Assembly (NCBI RefSeq): GCF_041080675.1
Contig: NZ_CP163520.1
Location: 8,461,501 to 8,525,500, forward strand
Length of the DNA: 64,000 bases
Source of the DNA: Streptomyces sp. cg36
Lineage (GTDB): Bacteria; Actinomycetota; Actinomycetes; Streptomycetales; Streptomycetaceae
Direction: 5' to 3'
The notes under the pieces are model-generated. The model saw only the letters and a program-made list of their open reading frames with translations. It was not told the DNA's origin and did no database searches. Within the stretch, counting starts at the first letter, position 1; the number at the start of each line of letters is the position of its first letter. This document shows positions 59,391 through 64,000 of the stretch, one piece after another. The translations under genes were made by a program, and so were the position numbers.

Positions 59391-60656
59391 CTATGGGGAG
59401 TGGGTCCACACCATGGTGAGGTAGCCGCTGTAGAAGGCGGAGACGAGGGCGGTGCCGGTGAGGACGGCGTAGACGGTGGTGGTGCGTGCGCGGGCGAGGG
59501 CCGTGGCGAGGGGGAACAGGAGGGGGAACGCGGGGAGGAGGAAGCGGGCCTTGGACTGGAAGAAGCCGGCACCGCCGACGGTGATGAGGACGAGGGCGGC
59601 GGCGTAGATCCAGAGGGCCAGGGGCGGGCGGCGCAGTGCCAGAGTGGCGAGCAGGATCACCGCGGTGACGAGGGTGGCGGCGACCACGACATCGTTCAGG
59701 GAGAGCTGGGGTTGGGTGAACAGGGCGCGCAGGCGCTGGGCGGTGAAGGCGCCGCCGTCGAAGGTGGAGCCCCACTGCTGCTGTTCGACGAAGTAGCCGT
59801 CCCAGCGGTTCATACGGTGTCCCACCCATAGGACGAACGCCGCCCAGCCCAGGGGTGCCAGGGCTATCGCTGCGTACAGACGCACCGCAGGGCGTTTGCG
59901 GGCGCGCCGCCCCTGGAAGGAAACGGGCTCCGTGGAGCGCCCTCTTGCCGCGGACAGCAGTTGCCAGGCAGCGCCGATGGTGACGGTGGCGATGACGGCC
60001 AGGCCGGAGGGGCGGGTGGCGCCGGCGAGCAGCGCGAGTGTGCCGGCGGTGAGCCAGGCCCGGGTGAGTACCGCGTACAGGGCCCAGGCCGCGAGGGCGG
60101 TGAAGAGGGGCTCGGTGTAGGCCATGGACTGTACGAGGGCGTGCGGCACGATCGCGTACAGGGCGACGGAGAACAGGGCGGCCCGTGAGCCGTAGAGCTT
60201 CTCGGCGACGGCGAAGATTCCCCAGGCGGCGAGGAGCGAGGCGGTCAGTGCGAGGGACCAGGCCGCCCAGCTGGCGGGGAGGCCGGTGACGGCGGTGGTG
60301 GCACGTATCAGGGTGGGGTACAGGGGGAAGAAAGCGAGTTTGCAGGTGGGGCCGCCGAGGCCGCAGGCGGGGTGCATGGGGCCGCTGTAGCCGTGCTCGG
60401 CGATGTTGAGGTAGTAGACCGAGTCCCACCGTGTTGCCAGGATTTCGTGCAGTCCCAGCCCCTTGCGGTGCCCCCATATACCCACCATGCCGACGCCGAC
60501 CAGGCGCAGCCCGACGTGCAGCAGCAGCGCGGCACGCGCCCGCCGCCATGACGCCGCCACTGCACGACGAGTCGCCGGTATGCCCCTGACGTCGGGTGCG
60601 GCGCGTCGGCCTCCCCGGCCGCGAGGTGCGTCGACGCGTATCTGAGTCCCTGTCAC
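59391..60656 (-). CDS. membrane mannosyltransferase-like protein (PIG-V/GT-C type)
   Basis: 421 residues with about nine to ten hydrophobic helices. TRWDSVYYLNIAEHGY is the first luminal loop with the acidic motif of GT-C enzymes. LAFFPLYPTLIRATTAVTGL and VQSMAYTEPLFTALAAWALY are the PIG-V-like conserved blocks. It would transfer mannose from a polyprenyl donor at the membrane. The GTG at 60656 is chosen; no clear signal. Stands alone. Confidence 0.75.
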   Translation of the reverse strand: MTGTQIRVDAPRGRGGRRAAPDVRGIPATRRAVAASWRRARAALLLHVGLRLVGVGMVGIWGHRKGLGLHEILATRWDSVYYLNIAEHGYSGPMHPACGLGGPTCKLAFFPLYPTLIRATTAVTGLPASWAAWSLALTASLLAAWGIFAVAEKLYGSRAALFSVALYAIVPHALVQSMAYTEPLFTALAAWALYAVLTRAWLTAGTLALLAGATRPSGLAVIATVTIGAAWQLLSAARGRSTEPVSFQGRRARKRPAVRLYAAIALAPLGWAAFVLWVGHRMNRWDGYFVEQQQWGSTFDGGAFTAQRLRALFTQPQLSLNDVVVAATLVTAVILLATLALRRPPLALWIYAAALVLITVGGAGFFQSKARFLLPAFPLLFPLATALARARTTTVYAVLTGTALVSAFYSGYLTMVWTHSP

Positions 60657-61353
60657 ATTCCCGTCCAGACGTTCAACCAAGGCAGTCTCTGTCGCGAAAC
60701 CGTTCGGCGTCGCCGTGGGGCCCGGTCGGCCACGTGGCACCGAAGAAGGCGAAGGGGACGACGGGCCGCGCGGGCACAGCAAGGCCCCCACAGCCTGATT
60801 TCGACGCGTGTCCGCGGCGCGTCATGCGCTCCGAACGCTCCCCGCCCGCGGTGGCAAGTTGGTCACTGCTCACCCTGTGCATTCGGTACCGAGGGCATCC
60901 GCCTCCCGGCATCAGCGGCGAGATTACCCCACGGCCCGGACACGGCGGTGATCACCGTCCCCCGGCGGCGCCGGCAGTGCAGTCCGGGCGGGGCGACTGG
61001 GTTCCGGCGCTGAGGAACAGCTCGGTTCACGGCGGGCGCGAGGGCCTGACGACCGACTATGCCGGTAAACATAAAGTAAAGATCCGTGAACGGTCGGTGC
61101 GCGACGGGGTGGGTTCGCCGGGGCCGGCCGGAGGGGCGGCTGTGTCCTGAAGCCAGCCCTGAAACGTTGTATTCAGGGGCAGTTCACCTCGCCGTGATGG
61201 CTGGCGCTGGCCATATCCGGCCGACTGGTGGAAATGGTGATGGATCAAGGAATGACGGGCTGTGTCGTAGCTCACTGTTGACTGTCGGGCTGGCGTTTCG
61301 TTGGATTCGCTCACTTGTTTGTTTTCTGTGTGGTTCCTGTGGGGGGAGCATCA
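60657..61353. other. 697 bp intergenic, promoter of the large secreted protein
   Basis: No gene pattern on either strand. The right part is A/T-richer (around 61070, AACATAAAGTAAAG), likely regulatory, and leads to the GGGGGGAG ribosome site of the gene at 61354. Confidence 0.4.
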
Positions 61354-64000
61354 GTGTGGGGTGGGGACGGCCGTCGTGCCGTGAGACAGGTCCGGCGTCA
61401 TGTGACGGTGCGGTGGGCGGGATGGGCTGCGGCATCGGGGCTTGTGCTCGCTGGCGCGCAGCCGCTGACGGCCGTGGCGGATTCCGCGGTTCCGGGTGAC
61501 TGGTCGGCGTCGAGCAGTGCCGATCCGGGACAGCAGGAGACCGCGGAGTCGCTGGCGGTGGCCGAGGCCCGGCACAGTGGCAAGGACGTGAATGTTGCCT
61601 CGCTGCAGAGTGAGACGAGCGACGTGGTGGCCAAGCCGGACGGTCGGCTCGCCGCGACGATCCACACCAAGCCGGTCCGCACCCGCAGGGACGGGGCCTG
61701 GCGCGCCATCGACACTTCCCTGCGCACCACGAGCGGCGGCGCGGTGGTGCCGTCGGCGACGCTCGTGGACCTGGAGTTCTCCGGTGGCGGTTCGCAGCCG
61801 CTGGTACGGATGCTGAGCGCGGGTAAAGAGCTGAAGCTCGCCTGGCCCAAGGCGCTGCCGACGCCGGTGATCAATGGGAGCACGGCCGAGTACCACTCGA
61901 TCCTCCCGGACGTGGACCTGCGGATGACCGCCACCGAATCGGGGTTCACGCAGCTGATCGTGGTGAAGACGCCGCAGGCGGCGAAGAACCCCGAGCTGGA
62001 CCAGCTGAAGCTGGGGATGTCCAGCGCGGACCTGATGGTGCGCAAGGAGACGGACGGCTCGCTGTCGATGGTCGACAAGGCGGGCGGCGGCACGGTGTTC
62101 CAGGCCCCGAGGCCGATGATGTTCGATTCCTCGCCCGGCCTGACCGACGGCTCCGGCATGCCTGCAACCTCGACTGCGCGGCTGAAGACGCTTGCCGCGT
62201 CGAAGGGAGCCGGGCTCGCGGTGGAGGCACCGGTGGATCCTTCGGCTCATGCGGCACCGGTGGAGGTGGCGGTACCTGCGGATCAGAAGTCGCTGGTGTT
62301 GACGCCGGACCAGAAGCTGCTCGATGCGCCGGGCACGGTGTTCCCGGTGATGATCGACCCCGACGTGCGAGCACCTCGAGCAGTGGGTTGGGCGGGAATC
62401 TCCCGGTACTGGTCGGATACGTCGTTCTGGAAGTTTTCCGGGGACTTCGGCATGGGGTACTGCGGAGACGAGGGCCGGTGCGTGCCGGCCGATGTGAAGC
62501 GGGTGCTGTACGCGATTCCGGTGCGGGGCCAGGCTTTCGTCGGCAAGCACATTCAGGATGCCAAGTTCCGGGCGTGGAACTCGCACTCCTGGAGTTGCAC
62601 TGCCCAGCCGGTGGACCTGTTCCTCACCGGGCGCATCAACTCCAGCAGCACGTGGAACAACTCCAGCTCGATGGGGTCCTCGTCGTTCTGGAACAAGTAC
62701 CTGGCGACGCGTAACGACGCACGAGGCTTCGACGGCTGTGGGGCCGGATACACGGAGTTCGAGCCGGCGGGTCTGCGTGATGCGGTCCAGGCAGTTGCCG
62801 ACCGCAACGCGGTCGACCTGACACTGGGTCTGAAGGCCGGAAGTGAGAGCGCGTCGGCATACGGGCAGTGGAAGCGGTTCACCGACGACGGATACCTGCA
62901 GGTGTTCTACAACCTGCCGCCCCGCCAGCCCGCGATGAAAGACCTCTCGTCCCAGCCCGGCGGTGTCTGCTCCTCTACTTCGACACCGATCACGAAGGCC
63001 CCGCAGCTGTATGCGCGGGTGTCGGATCCGGACCAGGACAGCATCGGTGTGCAGTTCGCGCTCGTCTGGACCAACGGTTCTTGGTATTCGACCGGGGGTG
63101 CGAACACCCCGCCCGCGTCCAGTACGTTCAGAGCCTCCGGTTCAACCTTCTCTCTCCTGCTGCCGTCTTCCGTCGTACCGCAGAACAAGGCGGTGGGCTG
63201 GGCGGTGCGGGCCTGGGACGGTGCGGAGTGGGGGCCGTGGAGCTGGGACGGCGCCCCCACCGGCTGCTACTTCACCATCGACACCAGCAAACCCGCGGGG
63301 CCGGTGACCACTTCGCTCGACTTCCCCGGGTCGCACGATGGGCAGGCACCACTGGCATGGACGGACGGAGTGGGCCGCTACGGCACCTTCACCTTCACCA
63401 CCACCTCCAAGGATGCGGTGGCCTACCAGTGGGGGATGGACCAGCAGCCGACGGCCGCCCGTGAGGTGGCCACCAGCGGGGGAGCCGCGCGTTCGGTGCG
63501 GATGCTGATGCCGAGCGAGGGCCCGCATATCCTCACGGCCCGCGCCAAGGACGCGGCGGGAAACGCGGGTGAGACCACCACGTACTACTTCAACGTGCGG
63601 CGCGGGCAGGCCCCGCGGGCCGGGTGGGCGATGAACGACACCGCCGGCAGCGCAGGCTTGGCATCAGGCCCGGCCGCGAACTTCCCCGCCACCGTCACCG
63701 GAGGCACCCTGGGCGCGGCCGGGCACACCGGTACGGCAGTGGCTGTGACGGGCGAGACGGCGCCGGACGGGACGCCGAAGAACTACCTCTCCACGCAGAG
63801 CGCGGTCGTGGAGACGGACCAGAGCTTCACCCTCTCTGCCTGGGTGAACACCGCTGACCCTTCACTGCAGTTCCAGTCGGCGCTGAGCCAGAGCAGTGTG
63901 CACCAAGCCGCCGTCACACTGGGCCTGAGCGCCGGGAAGTGGACCATCAAGGCGCCCACGGCGGACCACGCCACCGACTACAGCTGGTACACCGCCTCCT
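61354..64000 (+). CDS. large secreted protein with LamG/jelly-roll-like domains (3' end outside window)
   Basis: At least 882 residues, frame open to the window edge. GTG 61354 follows GGGGGGAG. The N terminus has a twin-Arg-like or Sec signal (VRRHVTVRWAGWAAASGLVL, cleavage near AVADSAVPG). Then come PVRTRRDGAWRAIDTSLRTT, EYHSILPDVDLRMTATESGF and LFPVM-type parts (VFPVMIDPDV). Near the end FTLSAWVNTADPSLQFQSAL is a LamG-like start. Such giant Streptomyces proteins are wall-associated or RHS-like. No C-terminal anchor is seen. Confidence 0.85.
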   Translation, partial: MWGGDGRRAVRQVRRHVTVRWAGWAAASGLVLAGAQPLTAVADSAVPGDWSASSSADPGQQETAESLAVAEARHSGKDVNVASLQSETSDVVAKPDGRLAATIHTKPVRTRRDGAWRAIDTSLRTTSGGAVVPSATLVDLEFSGGGSQPLVRMLSAGKELKLAWPKALPTPVINGSTAEYHSILPDVDLRMTATESGFTQLIVVKTPQAAKNPELDQLKLGMSSADLMVRKETDGSLSMVDKAGGGTVFQAPRPMMFDSSPGLTDGSGMPATSTARLKTLAASKGAGLAVEAPVDPSAHAAPVEVAVPADQKSLVLTPDQKLLDAPGTVFPVMIDPDVRAPRAVGWAGISRYWSDTSFWKFSGDFGMGYCGDEGRCVPADVKRVLYAIPVRGQAFVGKHIQDAKFRAWNSHSWSCTAQPVDLFLTGRINSSSTWNNSSSMGSSSFWNKYLATRNDARGFDGCGAGYTEFEPAGLRDAVQAVADRNAVDLTLGLKAGSESASAYGQWKRFTDDGYLQVFYNLPPRQPAMKDLSSQPGGVCSSTSTPITKAPQLYARVSDPDQDSIGVQFALVWTNGSWYSTGGANTPPASSTFRASGSTFSLLLPSSVVPQNKAVGWAVRAWDGAEWGPWSWDGAPTGCYFTIDTSKPAGPVTTSLDFPGSHDGQAPLAWTDGVGRYGTFTFTTTSKDAVAYQWGMDQQPTAAREVATSGGAARSVRMLMPSEGPHILTARAKDAAGNAGETTTYYFNVRRGQAPRAGWAMNDTAGSAGLASGPAANFPATVTGGTLGAAGHTGTAVAVTGETAPDGTPKNYLSTQSAVVETDQSFTLSAWVNTADPSLQFQSALSQSSVHQAAVTLGLSAGKWTIKAPTADHATDYSWYTAS

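Overview
The window looks like a chromosomal accessory region of a Streptomyces species or close relative. The evidence is very high G+C with G/C-rich third codon positions, many GTG (and some TTG) starts, overlapping stop/start codons along operons, and streptomycete families such as DUF5753, DUF5959, DUF6461-Lsr2, TPR regulators with an XRE-like N terminus, and AbaA/WhiJ-type ATPases. No rRNA or tRNA gene was seen.

Layout. 0-2.3 kb: a leftward coupled operon (small protein, DUF5753 regulator, tandem winged-helix regulator, S-adenosyl-methionine methyltransferase running off the edge). 2.4-5.4 kb: an amino-acid permease and a glutamine-synthetase-like ligase. 5.4-12.5 kb: two leftward coupled operons of small signalling-type proteins (two GNAT-like paralogues beginning MYVMR, an adenylate-kinase-like enzyme, two anti-sigma-type ATPases, HTH and membrane proteins). 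12.8-21.1 kb: rightward TPR regulators, a TrmO-like protein and two regulator-plus-APH-kinase pairs. Between these lies a leftward pair of a 47-residue peptide and a PIMT/PCMT-like methyltransferase. 21.4-27.9 kb: an APH kinase facing a tightly coupled leftward operon GT8 - APH - GT2 - PIG-L deacetylase - dTMP-kinase-like - GT4, probably a glycan or glycoside pathway. 28.1-31.1 kb: a divergent TPR regulator followed by a second pair of 47-residue peptide and PIMT-like methyltransferase.

31-44 kb holds scattered small proteins of immunity or unknown type (LRR, HEAT-like, DUF6461-Lsr2, DUF5959), several decayed genes, and a complete IS5-type element with inverted repeats, a TA target duplication and an apparent DUF5959 passenger gene. 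44-52.5 kb is a graveyard of mobile DNA. It has three istB (IS21) relics, the 3' end of a group II intron (domains V and VI) sitting in istB, a recombinase-like gene, chimeric ORFs made across these junctions, and three degenerate type I-E-like CRISPR repeats with no cas genes. 53-64 kb returns to intact genes: a coupled Fic-domain pair, a methionyl-tRNA synthetase, small proteins, a mannosyltransferase-like membrane enzyme, and the start of a very large secreted protein that leaves the window.

The most interesting content is the two peptide + PIMT-like methyltransferase modules. Both peptides are exactly 47 residues, Gly/Asp-rich, directly upstream of the methyltransferase, and next to a TPR regulator. 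This is the minimal architecture of aspartimide-forming RiPPs (imiditides). That assignment is inference and no search was run.
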